A DNA stretch of 9,771 nt from Schlesneria sp. (lineage in GTDB: Bacteria > Planctomycetota > Planctomycetia > Planctomycetales > Planctomycetaceae). Position numbers and translations under genes: made by a program. The notes beneath the pieces were generated by a model. The model searched no databases and was not told where the DNA came from. It saw only the letters and a program-made list of their open reading frames with translations. Positions 1 to 7,715 of the stretch are shown here, piece by piece (position 1 is the first letter of the stretch; every line of letters begins with the position of its first letter). The stretch lies in contig JANXOO010000984.1 of NCBI GenBank assembly GCA_025353525.1, forward strand, positions 1-9,771, given 5' to 3'.

Positions 1-659
1 CCGACACCATGGTGGCCGCGAAAAAAAGTATGATGAGCAAGGACTCGATGATTCCGGCGATGGTCGCCAAAGAGATGGTGCATCAGGAAGTCATGCAGGA
101 CAAAGGTGCTCGCATGATGGTCGAGAAAGGGACGATGTCGAAAGCGACCGACGACAAAATGATGATGAGTGACGAACACGTTTCGATGGCGAGTGAAAAA
201 ATGATCGCCGAGCCGTCGTCCATGCAGATGCTGTTTCAGGAACTGGTGGCTCGTCACATCGCGTCCAAAAAAATGGCGATGATGAAAAAGTCAGATCCGA
301 AAATGATGTCCATGGCAGGCAAAGAAGTGAAAGAAATGGTCATGGACGAAAAGGCCATGATGGAAACGAAGGCCGAAATGATGGCCAGCGATGACAGCGC
401 CATGATGATGGCCCGCGAAGTACTGATTCACGCTCTGATGCTCGACAAAGACGTGATGGCTCTTGTCGAAAAAGAAGCAATGGTGCATGCCGACCCCAAA
501 ATGGCCCCGATGATGAGTGACGAAAAGCTGAAGATGGCGAGTGATTCGATGGCGAAAGACAAGGGAATGGTTAAAGGTATGATGAAAGAGACAATGGTGC
601 GAAAGATGGCCGATACCAAAGAAAAAATGATGAAGGGCGATGCGAAGCCCAAAAAATAG
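1..659 (+). CDS. Methionine-rich repeat protein, MrpX-like candidate methionine-oxidation sink (5' end missing)
   Basis: The reading frame is open at the left edge, with Asp and Thr codons before the first ATG at 9, and no ribosome site precedes that ATG. The true start and any signal peptide therefore probably lie outside the window. Of the 216 residues from the ATG at 9, 47 are Met (about 22%) and 34 are Lys (about 16%), the rest being mostly Ala, Asp, Glu, Ser and Val. There is no Cys, Trp, Tyr or Asn and only one Phe. Three diverged repeats of about 57 residues begin near M18, M74 and M133. Units 1 and 3 share MxA(K/R)E, then (Q/L)DK, VEK and MMSDE. Units 2 and 3 share DPKM. The gene lies 66 bp upstream of msrP on the same strand. 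Inference: a periplasmic protein whose Met side chains absorb oxidants such as hypochlorite and are re-reduced by MsrP, as reported for MrpX in Azospira. Homology to MrpX itself is not shown; composition and context carry the call. Export cannot be seen here. Confidence 0.72.
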   Translation, partial: DTMVAAKKSMMSKDSMIPAMVAKEMVHQEVMQDKGARMMVEKGTMSKATDDKMMMSDEHVSMASEKMIAEPSSMQMLFQELVARHIASKKMAMMKKSDPKMMSMAGKEVKEMVMDEKAMMETKAEMMASDDSAMMMAREVLIHALMLDKDVMALVEKEAMVHADPKMAPMMSDEKLKMASDSMAKDKGMVKGMMKETMVRKMADTKEKMMKGDAKPKK

Positions 660-725
660 TTCCCCGCACATCGCGCGATCGAATATCCGACCTCTGTCGA
701 CCTTTGGAAATCCCGGGCAGTTCCC

Positions 726-1712
726 ATGAATGACATTCACGAAATTGCCGACAGTGAAATCACACCGCCCGCCTTCTATGACAATCGTCGCAACTTTTTG
801 CGAGCGGGGGTGGTGGCGGGAAGTGTGATTGCAACGGGATCTCTCTACCGCTGGTTAAACCCCGTTCGTCTCGTCGGATCGGCCGGAACGCACGTTGTTC
901 CAATCCAGCCGTCCGACGAATCTGCGGAAGAACTGCTCGCGAAAGGCTGGCGCGTCGATGAGACGATGACGGCGGAAACGAGCATCCTGAATTACAACAA
1001 TTTCTACGAATTCACGACACAAAAAGAAGCCGTTGCCGCAGCGGCAGCGAACTTCAAAACCGATGGCTGGCAACTGGTTGTCGATGGCCTGGTCAACAAA
1101 CCGCGAAGCTTTTCGATCGACGATTTGCACTCGATCAGCCGTCCGCAAGAACGCGTCTATCGCATGCGGTGCGTCGAAGCCTGGTCGATGGTCATTCCCT
1201 GGGCCGGTATTCCGCTTGCCCACTTGCTGGAAGCGGTCGAACCGATGCCCCAGGCGAAATTCCTCGCCTTCGAAACACTGTTTGATCCCGTCCGGATGCC
1301 AGGTCAAAAGGCGCGTGTTCTGGAATGGCCGTATATCGAAGGATTAAGACTGGACGAGGCCATGCATCCGCTGGCACTGCTGGCCACGGGACTCTATTCG
1401 AAAATGCTCCCTCCGCAAGACGGGGCTCCTCTACGGCTTGTCGTCCCGTGGAAGTACGGGTTCAAAGGGATCAAATCGATTGTCCGGATTTCACTCGTGG
1501 CCGAGCAGCCTAAAACGAGCTGGAACCGGTTTGCTCCTGACGAATACGGGTTTCTGGCGAATGTCAACCCGACGGTCGACCATCCACGCTGGAGCCAGGC
1601 GACCGAACAACGCATTGGCGAGTCTGGTCGTCGAGAAACATTAATGTTTAACGGATACGAACAACAAGTCGCGGGACTCTATTCGGGCCTGGACTTGCGA
1701 CACGATTTTTGA
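726..1712 (+). CDS. msrP: Protein-methionine-sulfoxide reductase catalytic subunit MsrP (YedY)
   Basis: Periplasmic molybdopterin enzyme of the sulfite-oxidase fold that reduces methionine sulfoxide in proteins. The 328-residue product has a Tat signal: the twin arginine R21-R22 in NRRNFLR is followed by a hydrophobic stretch to about residue 43. The mature part closely follows E. coli MsrP as I recall it. It has NFYEF, then [11 protein letters not shown] with the molybdenum-ligating Cys at C149 (equivalent to C102 of the mature E. coli enzyme), [20 protein letters not shown], the cofactor-binding [13 protein letters not shown], and near the C-terminus [21 protein letters not shown] and LYSGLDLR. 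Length matches the family. The ATG at 726 places the Tat motif at the usual distance and has a weak GGGCAG upstream. It sits between the Met-rich gene and the msrQ fusion, whose possible TTG start overlaps this stop codon. That arrangement suggests one transcript covering substrate, enzyme and electron supply. Confidence 0.96.
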   Translation: MNDIHEIADSEITPPAFYDNRRNFLRAGVVAGSVIATGSLYRWLNPVRLVGSAGTHVVPIQPSDESAEELLAKGWRVDETMTAETSILNYNNFYEFTTQKEAVAAAAANFKTDGWQLVVDGLVNKPRSFSIDDLHSISRPQERVYRMRCVEAWSMVIPWAGIPLAHLLEAVEPMPQAKFLAFETLFDPVRMPGQKARVLEWPYIEGLRLDEAMHPLALLATGLYSKMLPPQDGAPLRLVVPWKYGFKGIKSIVRISLVAEQPKTSWNRFAPDEYGFLANVNPTVDHPRWSQATEQRIGESGRRETLMFNGYEQQVAGLYSGLDLRHDF

Positions 1713-1723
1713 ACGTGGGTGAC

Positions 1724-3589
1724 ATGACTCAGCTTCAGTTTTTACGAGCGTTGGTCGTGTTGAACGGAATCGTTCCGTTGGCGATCCTGGCCGGGGACGC
1801 GTACCGGGGTCAACTCGGTGTGAACCCGGTCAACGATGCCCTGCATGTCACAGGGTTGCTGGCTCTCGTGTTCCTGCTCCTCTCGCTGCTGATGACACCC
1901 ATGCGGTGGATCACCGGCTGGGGTGGCTGGATCGCCTTTCGGCGCGCGCTGGGGCTGTATGGATTCTTCTACACAGTATTGCACCTGTCGATCTACATCG
2001 GATTCGACCGTGGACTGAACCTTGCCAGTACAGTCCGTGAAATCGCACTGCGGCGGTTTCTTCAGGTCGGCATCGCAGCCCTTCTGCTGATGATACCGCT
2101 GGCCGTCACATCGACCAACGCGATGCTGCGAACGATGGGCGCCCGCCGCTGGAAACTACTGCACCGCACCGCCTATCCGGTGGCGGTGCTCGGCGTCGTT
2201 CATTACTACATGCTCGTCAAGTCCGATGTACGCCAACCTTTGGCATTCGGCGGCGTTCTTGCAATTCTGCTCGGTGCCCGGTTCGGACGACATTACCTGG
2301 AACTCCGGCAGAATTCTCTGAAAGCGGTTCGCGGAAACGGACCGGCAACACCCGGACGGTCGGTTCCGATCCGTCCTGAAGGCAAGCTGGAAACAGCGAG
2401 CGCCCCAGAATCCCTTCGAACGACAACTGTCGTATCGGGTAATCCGGCGTCGGCGGAACTCACCCGAACGCCTGATGCCGGGATTCCTCGAAAGCAGTGG
2501 AAGGGGATTTTGAAGGTCGCTGCAATTTTTCAGGAAACGTCGGATGTCAAAACGTTTCGGTTGACGGCGTCAGACGACGGAGTGTTTCCGTTCGCGTATT
2601 TGCCAGGTCAATTCCTGAATCTGCAACTGACAATTGATGGCAAACGCGTGAATCGGTCATACACGATTGCGTCGTCACCCACCCGGTCGGACGCCTGCGA
2701 ATTGTCGATCAAGCGAGAGCCGATGGGACTTGCGTCCCGATTTCTTCACGACCATCTGAAGGTCGGCGATATTTTGGAAGTCTCGGGGCCATCGGGCAAG
2801 TTTGTGTTCACGGGCCACGATGGCGAAAATGTGTTGCTGATTTCAGGTGGCGTCGGGATTACTCCAAACATGTCGATCCTGCGGTATCTGACCGATCGCG
2901 ACTGGTCCGGGACGATCTGGTTTCTCGTCGTGGCAAAGACCGAACAGGATCTGATCTTTGAAAAGGAACTCAATCGGCTCAAGGGGCGATTCCCCCGGTT
3001 GAACGTGTGCATGACGTTGACTCGATGCGATGAGACGACTTCGTGGAGCGGCGAGCGAGGCCGAATAACAGCTTCGCTATTGACGCAGTTCGCGCCCGAC
3101 TTGAAGCAGATGCCGATCTTTTTGTGCGGACCCAATCCGATGATGGATGCCACGCACGAATTGCTGCTGGAGATAGGAGTTCCGGACACTCAGATCAAAA
3201 CCGAGGCATTCGGATCGAAAAAGGGATTAAAGCTGACTCTGTCCGACGCGGCCCAGACACCGGCACATGAATCAACGATGCCCGTGAGGGCCCCGGATAG
3301 CGGAGTTTTGAAACCTTCCGAGTCCGGAACGAGGCAAATTACGTTTGCGCGTTCCATGATTGAGGCAATTGCTTCAGCGGAAACGTCCGTACTGGAAGCA
3401 GCAGAAGCATCGTCGATCGAACTTCCCTACGAGTGCCGGTCAGGAATCTGCGGGCAATGCAAAATCCGACTGGTTGACGGCACCGTGAGCATGGATTGCG
3501 AAGACGCACTCAGCGGTTCAGAAAAAGCGTTGGGCTGGATTCTTGCCTGCCAGGCACGTCCGCAGACGCATCTCGTCATCGACGCCTGA
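1724..3589 (+). CDS. msrQ: MsrQ haem membrane subunit fused to NAD(P)H-flavin/2Fe-2S reductase
   Basis: Inner-membrane electron carrier for MsrP joined to its own cytoplasmic reductase. In the 621-residue product numbered from the ATG at 1724, residues 1-190 match MsrQ/YedZ: about six membrane segments (roughly 8-24, 40-58, 72-92, 110-130, 148-166, 172-187) and the three family histidines H87, H147 and H160, at the same mutual spacing as the E. coli haem ligands. A polar Pro/Ala/Thr linker runs from about 195 to 256. Residues 258-500 form a ferredoxin-reductase module with the FAD motif RSYT at 311-314, the nucleotide-binding GGVGITP at 375-381 and CGPNPMM at 468-474. Residues 540-621 are a plant-type 2Fe-2S domain with cysteines C571, C576, C579 and C609. 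E. coli MsrQ is a separate protein of about 210 residues served by the flavin reductase Fre; here the donor is fused. An upstream TTG at 1709, overlapping the msrP stop, would add five residues. I prefer the ATG, although neither start has a strong ribosome site. Confidence 0.93.
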   Translation: MTQLQFLRALVVLNGIVPLAILAGDAYRGQLGVNPVNDALHVTGLLALVFLLLSLLMTPMRWITGWGGWIAFRRALGLYGFFYTVLHLSIYIGFDRGLNLASTVREIALRRFLQVGIAALLLMIPLAVTSTNAMLRTMGARRWKLLHRTAYPVAVLGVVHYYMLVKSDVRQPLAFGGVLAILLGARFGRHYLELRQNSLKAVRGNGPATPGRSVPIRPEGKLETASAPESLRTTTVVSGNPASAELTRTPDAGIPRKQWKGILKVAAIFQETSDVKTFRLTASDDGVFPFAYLPGQFLNLQLTIDGKRVNRSYTIASSPTRSDACELSIKREPMGLASRFLHDHLKVGDILEVSGPSGKFVFTGHDGENVLLISGGVGITPNMSILRYLTDRDWSGTIWFLVVAKTEQDLIFEKELNRLKGRFPRLNVCMTLTRCDETTSWSGERGRITASLLTQFAPDLKQMPIFLCGPNPMMDATHELLLEIGVPDTQIKTEAFGSKKGLKLTLSDAAQTPAHESTMPVRAPDSGVLKPSESGTRQITFARSMIEAIASAETSVLEAAEASSIELPYECRSGICGQCKIRLVDGTVSMDCEDALSGSEKALGWILACQARPQTHLVIDA

Positions 3590-3647
3590 CCATTCACATC
3601 GTTCGTGCGTCGAACAGATTCCGGATGATCGCCAAACCGATGGCGGG

Positions 3648-3682
3648 GCGTTTGCCCGATTGACAACGCGTTTGCCGCATTG
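3648..3682. repeat. Imperfect 15-bp direct repeat between convergent genes
   Basis: GCGTTTGCCCGATTG at 3648-3662 recurs as GCGTTTGCCGCATTG at 3668-3682, a 13 of 15 match with a 20-bp period. It lies in the 99-bp gap between the stops of the msrQ fusion and the convergent membrane-protein gene. It may be a remnant of a small tandem duplication. No function is evident, and I see no convincing GC-rich hairpin with a T-run in this gap. Confidence 0.5.
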
Positions 3683-3688
3683 GTCAGA

Positions 3689-5191
3689 TCATTCCGCCTT
3701 TTGTGATGACGATTCTTCACCTTGCTGTGGTCGGATTGATTCAAAGTAACGTCGGATCGTTTGTCGGTGTCCGAGCGGAATCTGCTCGTTCTCGAGAACC
3801 GCTTCACTCATCTTTTTGTATTTCTGGTAGACGTCCTTGTAACCCCGCTTACCTTCCTGGCGGCCTTCGGAAGACGAGCTGGTTTCGAAGTCGGAATCTC
3901 CATCGCCAGACATCCCGGTCACTTGCTCGCGGTTCATGCCGGAATTCAGGCTCGTTGGATCTCCATCAATGTTACCGCTTTCGCCCATTCCCCAGTTTGT
4001 TGACGATTCTTTCGACTTTTGCTTCTTCTTGCCTTTGCTGGTGCTGTTCTGCTGAACGTTCGATTTGCTGTCGCTCAGTTCCGCCAGTTCGTTATTCAGC
4101 AAGTCGTTGATCTTCTTCTTTCTGGCTTGTTTGCCAACTCGTTCGCCCAGCTTTCTGGCCCCGCCCATTGCCTGATCGTCATCATCGCCTTCGATTCCTT
4201 CGGCAATGTCTTTGGCAGCATCACTGATGGCTCCGTCGGCACCATTGCCCGATCGTTGCGACGCCTTCTTCAGCTTTTCGGCGGTCGTGCGAGCTTCGTT
4301 GCGTTCGAATTCCAGATCGGACAACTCGCCAAGTTCTTTCATGGCCTTGTCGTACTTCCCTTCGGCCAGGGCCTGCCCCGCACCTTGCAGAGCTTTGGCG
4401 GATGCCATCGCTTCGCCAATTTCCTGAAGTTGCTGGTCGACCTGCTCGATGCTCGACTGACTTTGAGCCGACTGGATCGCCGCCTGCATTTCAGAAATCT
4501 TCGCGAGGGCTTCTTTCACATCGACGCCAGGTTCTTTCAGTTCGGCCGCTTTCTCTTTCAGTTCTTTCAAAAGCTGGTCAAGTTCCGGGTCGACATCCTG
4601 TTTGAGTTCGTCTTCGAGTTCCTTGAGGCTTTCGGAAATCTCGTCCGCCTGGGCAACAATCTGTTCATCGGGAACCGGTGGACCAGCGGCCGCCTCTTCC
4701 TGTTTCAAAGGGATCAGCGCAAATACGATCGCGGCGGCGGCAGCAACCAATGCACCGTTCAGCAGTCGAGGGACGGTCAGTGGTGCGACGGCCTGAGGTT
4801 CCATGCGGTCCAGGTGCTGCATGGCGTCAGCCAGTTGCAAGCTGGCAAAGGCTTGCTTGTCAGCGGGAATACGCCGATGGGCAAAGTCGAGTGCCGAAGC
4901 GGTGCGGTCCTTCCATTGATAGTGTTGATCAATCGCTCGTGCGGCGGCGATCCAGTTCGGCCGAGGCAATAACAACAGTACGGCAGCGAATCCGCCGAGT
5001 AACGGCCCGGCAACGATGGCTGCCGCAGCCATCCATCCGCCATCGGCCCATTGGATTGCCAGCCGCGTCGCGGCGCATCCAATACCGATAGCGGCACCAC
5101 ACAAAAGCCCCCCGACCATCCATGCGCACATTGCTTGCATCAATTGACGGCGACGAATCGGTTGAAGTCGCGAACGAAGATCTTCGGTCAT
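3689..5191 (-). CDS. Membrane-anchored coiled-coil protein of unknown function
   Basis: A 500-residue product that I do not recognise as a named family. Two hydrophobic segments (about 21-48 and 52-75) form an N-terminal hairpin. A short soluble region follows with ARAIDQHYQWKDRTASALDF at about 84-103, and then a third membrane segment at about 143-162. Residues 175-315 are rich in Glu, Lys, Ala, Leu and Gln with heptad-like spacing, suggesting a long coiled coil. Residues 315-450 are polar and low-complexity, with an acidic run DDDD near 336, a Lys-rich patch near 387-394 and Gly/Ser/Asn stretches. A compact conserved-looking tail (451-488) includes YKDVYQKYKK and IPLGHRQTIRRYFESIRP. The double membrane segment plus DR-TA-L pattern vaguely recalls DUF4175-like proteins encoded near MoxR/BatA genes, but no MoxR gene is visible here, so this is weak. 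The gene stands alone, convergent to the msr locus and divergent from rho. The start at 5191 is the first ATG before the membrane hairpin; I see no clear ribosome site. Confidence 0.82.
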   Translation of the reverse strand: MTEDLRSRLQPIRRRQLMQAMCAWMVGGLLCGAAIGIGCAATRLAIQWADGGWMAAAAIVAGPLLGGFAAVLLLLPRPNWIAAARAIDQHYQWKDRTASALDFAHRRIPADKQAFASLQLADAMQHLDRMEPQAVAPLTVPRLLNGALVAAAAAIVFALIPLKQEEAAAGPPVPDEQIVAQADEISESLKELEDELKQDVDPELDQLLKELKEKAAELKEPGVDVKEALAKISEMQAAIQSAQSQSSIEQVDQQLQEIGEAMASAKALQGAGQALAEGKYDKAMKELGELSDLEFERNEARTTAEKLKKASQRSGNGADGAISDAAKDIAEGIEGDDDDQAMGGARKLGERVGKQARKKKINDLLNNELAELSDSKSNVQQNSTSKGKKKQKSKESSTNWGMGESGNIDGDPTSLNSGMNREQVTGMSGDGDSDFETSSSSEGRQEGKRGYKDVYQKYKKMSEAVLENEQIPLGHRQTIRRYFESIRPQQGEESSSQKAE

Positions 5192-5240
5192 TTGGAGGAT
5201 TCCCGGAAAACGTCACCACCCGGTAAAACGGCGGCTCAAC

Positions 5241-5261
5241 GGGCACTTATGAGGGCACTTA
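5241..5261. repeat. 9-bp direct repeat GGGCACTTA, period 12
   Basis: GGGCACTTA occurs at 5241-5249 and again at 5253-5261, between the divergent membrane-protein gene and rho, about 50-70 bp upstream of the minus-strand start. The 12-bp period is close to one helical turn, so it could be a tandem operator. It could equally be a chance short duplication. Confidence 0.4.
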
Positions 5262-5319
5262 GAGACAAGGCGTCTGAGAGACTACCGTCCCGGTATCGGC
5301 TCGGCAAGTTCAATTCCCG

Positions 5320-5344
5320 AAAAAAAGAGGATTTGAGGGAATCC
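5320..5344 (-). terminator. Weak terminator-like hairpin in the leader of the minus-strand gene
   Basis: Read on the minus strand, GGATT, a 6-nt loop and AATCC are followed after two bases by seven T residues. The stem is only 5 bp and rather AT-rich, so it would be a weak intrinsic terminator. It lies about 130 bp upstream of the minus-strand membrane-protein start. It could stop antisense transcription leaving the rho side, act as an attenuator, or be coincidence. Confidence 0.22.
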
Positions 5345-5621
5345 GCAAATTCGCAGATTTTCCGGTTGCATTTCGTCACCAAAATCGCCAAAACAATACT
5401 ACTGCCAGAAGTTGCCCCCCGACGAACTTTCTTCGAGACTCCAATCCTGTTGAACCAACTGATTCACGACTTGCGAACCTGACGTTCTGTTTCCTGTCTG
5501 AACATCAATGATTCATTCTGCCGACTTTTGATACGTGTTTGTCGCAACGCCTCCGCGACCGACTCGCACGTCATTGTAGATCTACTGCTTCAGTCCCCTC
5601 AAACTTGCAAATCAGAACACT

Positions 5622-7151
5622 ATGAACATGAAGCCTCGCCCGTCGTATCCGCGCCCCAATTCCACTTCCGCTGCATCTCCGATCGGATGGGATATACCCG
5701 AAACGGCGCCACTGTCAGCGTCAAGAGCGCGTGAAACGCCGATCATCCGCGATGGTGCACCGGTCCGGGATTCTGCTCCGATTCCGATCCCAATTCCTTC
5801 TTCCGCACCAAACGAAGATATTGATGACGATGATTCGCGGCACTTCGTTGCTGACGAACGGTATGAAGAAATCAAGAGGGGCGATACCGATATTCATATC
5901 GCAGAACTTCAGCGACTGACGATGAAGGACCTGATCGTACTGGCCCGGCAAGAGAACATCACCGAATACACGGGGCTGAAGAAACAGGACCTCATTTTCA
6001 AGATCCTGAAAGAGCGGACGAAAATGAACGGGCTGATGTTCGGCGAAGGGACGCTGGAAATCCTGCCCGACGGGTTCGGATTCTTGCGAGCGGCTGATTA
6101 CCACTATCTGCCCTGCCCGGACGATATCTATGTGTCACCCAGCCAGATCCGCCGCTTCGGACTTCGTAACGGAGCGATGGTGGCCGGACAGATTCGCCCT
6201 CCTAAAGAAAACGAGCGCTATTTCGCATTGCTTCGCGTCGAGGCAATCAACAACGAAGACCCGAACCTGCTGACAGAGAAAGTCTTTTTCGACGATCTGA
6301 CGCCGCTCCATCCGACGCGACGGCTGAAACTGTGCAGCGATCCGAATGAACTGAGCACTCGTGTTGTTGACATGGTGGCTCCGATCGGGATGGGACAGCG
6401 TGGGCTGATCGTCTCGCCGCCAAAAGCCGGCAAGACGATATTGTTACAGAAGCTCGCGAAAGCGGTGCTGGCCGCTGACCCCGACGTTTACGTGATTGTG
6501 CTGCTGATTGACGAGCGACCCGAAGAAGTGACCGACATGGAACGTCAGGTCAAAGGAAAGAATTGCGAAGTCATCAGCAGTACCTTTGACGAACCCCCTA
6601 GCCGGCATATCCAGGTCTCGGAAATGGTGATCGAAAAGGCCAAGCGAATGGTCGAGTACGGTCAACACGTGGTGATCTTCCTGGATTCGATCACGCGACT
6701 TGCCCGCGCCTGGAATGCAGAATGCCCTCATTCGGGAAAGATTCTGACGGGGGGTGTCGATGCGAATGCCCTTCAGCACCCGAAGCGATTCTTCGGTGCC
6801 GCCCGAAATGTCGAAGAAGGGGGCAGCCTCACAATCGTCGCGACAGCCCTCGTCGACACCGGCAGCAAGATGGACGATGTGATCTTTGAGGAGTTCAAAG
6901 GGACTGGTAATACCGAACTGCACCTCGATCGACGCATGGTCGAAAAGCGGGTCTGGCCCGCGATTGATGTCAACAAGTCAGGAACACGACGCGAAGAATT
7001 GCTGCTCAGCGAAGAAGAACTGCGTCGCGTCTGGCTGCTGCGTCGCGTCCTGAACGATATGAATCCGGTCGAAGCGATGGAACTGCTGACCAGTCGGATG
7101 CGGCGGACAAAAAATAACGACGAATTCCTGATGACGATGAACCTGAACTGA
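5622..7151 (+). CDS. rho: Transcription termination factor Rho
   Basis: Hexameric RNA-dependent ATPase/helicase that releases transcripts at Rho-dependent terminators. The product has 509 residues against 419 in E. coli. The extra length is mainly an N-terminal extension of about 93 residues that is rich in Pro, Ser and Ala, with an Ile-Pro run (PIPIPIPS) and an acidic stretch EDIDDDD, and is probably disordered. The Rho N-domain spans about 95-130 ([16 protein letters not shown]). An RNA-binding cold-shock-like domain spans about 137-215 ([24 protein letters not shown]). The ATPase core has Walker A PPKAGKT at 266-272, DERPEE at 297-302, Walker [11 protein letters not shown] with D355, [24 protein letters not shown], and [16 protein letters not shown] covering the R-loop. 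All core motifs are intact. The ATG at 5622 is the first in frame; a second ATG two codons later is possible. It leads a same-strand cluster with ribH, nusB and thiE. Confidence 0.97.
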   Translation: MNMKPRPSYPRPNSTSAASPIGWDIPETAPLSASRARETPIIRDGAPVRDSAPIPIPIPSSAPNEDIDDDDSRHFVADERYEEIKRGDTDIHIAELQRLTMKDLIVLARQENITEYTGLKKQDLIFKILKERTKMNGLMFGEGTLEILPDGFGFLRAADYHYLPCPDDIYVSPSQIRRFGLRNGAMVAGQIRPPKENERYFALLRVEAINNEDPNLLTEKVFFDDLTPLHPTRRLKLCSDPNELSTRVVDMVAPIGMGQRGLIVSPPKAGKTILLQKLAKAVLAADPDVYVIVLLIDERPEEVTDMERQVKGKNCEVISSTFDEPPSRHIQVSEMVIEKAKRMVEYGQHVVIFLDSITRLARAWNAECPHSGKILTGGVDANALQHPKRFFGAARNVEEGGSLTIVATALVDTGSKMDDVIFEEFKGTGNTELHLDRRMVEKRVWPAIDVNKSGTRREELLLSEEELRRVWLLRRVLNDMNPVEAMELLTSRMRRTKNNDEFLMTMNLN

Positions 7152-7210
7152 AAGATGGTCTCGGCAGTTTGACAGATGCGATGGAGAAATTGACAGATGA
7201 AGGCGGCAGG

Positions 7211-7681
7211 ATGAAACAGAACGTTCTGGAAGGTGATTTGCTTGCGAGCAATGCGCGCGTGGCGATTGTCGTTTCGCGGTTTAACGATCTGGTCACGGAT
7301 CGACTTTTGGCAGGAGCCGTGGACACATTTCGTCGGCACGGTGTTTCCGATGACAAGATCACGGTTGTAAAAGTTCCCGGTTCGTTTGAAATTCCGCTGC
7401 CCGCAAAGATTCTGGCGGAAAGTGGTAAATTTGACGCTGTGGTGTGCCTGGGCGCTGTGATTCAGGGCGAGACCTCGCATCACGAATACATCAATCATCC
7501 GATGGCGGCTGCGATCATGCAGGCGTCCATTTCCAGCGGAATCCCTGTGACGTTCGGCGTTCTGACGTGTCAGTCAATGGAACAGGCATTGGATCGCGCC
7601 GGAGGGAAATCCGGAAACAAGGGGATTGAAGCATCGCTGGCAGCGATCGAGATGATTAATTTGCTTCCAAAACTGAAATGA
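7211..7681 (+). CDS. ribH: 6,7-dimethyl-8-ribityllumazine synthase
   Basis: Penultimate enzyme of riboflavin synthesis. It condenses 5-amino-6-ribitylamino-uracil with 3,4-dihydroxy-2-butanone 4-phosphate. The 156-residue product has the family order: [10 protein letters not shown] with the substrate-stacking F24, [22 protein letters not shown] with the catalytic-site H90 (H88 in B. subtilis), [10 protein letters not shown], and [11 protein letters not shown] with the phosphate-binding R129 (R127 in B. subtilis). I chose the ATG at 7211 because [24 protein letters not shown] then aligns end to end with the B. subtilis enzyme, and because purine-rich AAGGCGG lies just upstream. Longer starts (TTG 7169, ATG 7181) add residues with no family counterpart. 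It starts 59 bp after rho and is followed 34 bp later by nusB, the widespread ribH-nusB pairing. Confidence 0.95.
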   Translation: MKQNVLEGDLLASNARVAIVVSRFNDLVTDRLLAGAVDTFRRHGVSDDKITVVKVPGSFEIPLPAKILAESGKFDAVVCLGAVIQGETSHHEYINHPMAAAIMQASISSGIPVTFGVLTCQSMEQALDRAGGKSGNKGIEASLAAIEMINLLPKLK

Positions 7682-7715
7682 ATTTTCCTGATTTGTCCTT
7701 CCCAGAGTCATCTGC

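Larger units (their letters stand above)
5192..5621. other. 430-bp divergent intergenic region and rho leader
   Basis: This gap separates the divergent starts of the membrane-protein gene and rho, so both promoters should lie here. I found no pair of -35/-10 hexamers that I would defend on either strand. The reading frames across it look non-coding. From 5401 to 5621 my hand count on the + strand gives about 68 C against 39 G. Such a C-rich, G-poor, poorly structured leader is the kind of RNA that Rho binds, and rho autoregulation by Rho-dependent termination in its leader is known in E. coli. Small symmetric elements include TACCG-TCC-CGGTA at 5283-5295 and the palindrome GTAGATCTAC at 5576-5585, both within chance expectation. 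Confidence 0.5.

Noticed and set aside
291..740. Reverse-strand frame rich in His and Phe over the Met-rich gene
   Set aside because: The His residues are simply ATG read backwards as CAT; it is a shadow of the Met-rich gene, with no family features of its own.
3601..3615. Hairpin GTTCG-TGCGT-CGAAC after the msrQ fusion as a terminator
   Set aside because: The stem is only 5 bp and no T-run follows, so an intrinsic terminator is not supported.
4019..4972. Long 317-codon + strand frame inside the membrane-protein gene
   Set aside because: It lies antisense to the 500-residue coiled-coil gene; its Phe/Leu/Arg-rich composition is the mirror of Glu/Lys/Gln codons on the other strand.
5051..5482. 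143-codon + strand frame upstream of rho
   Set aside because: It begins antisense within the membrane-protein gene, has random-looking composition and no ribosome site or family motif.
5576..5585. Perfect palindrome GTAGATCTAC before rho as an operator
   Set aside because: A 10-bp palindrome is expected by chance about once every thousand bases; no second copy or context supports a binding site.
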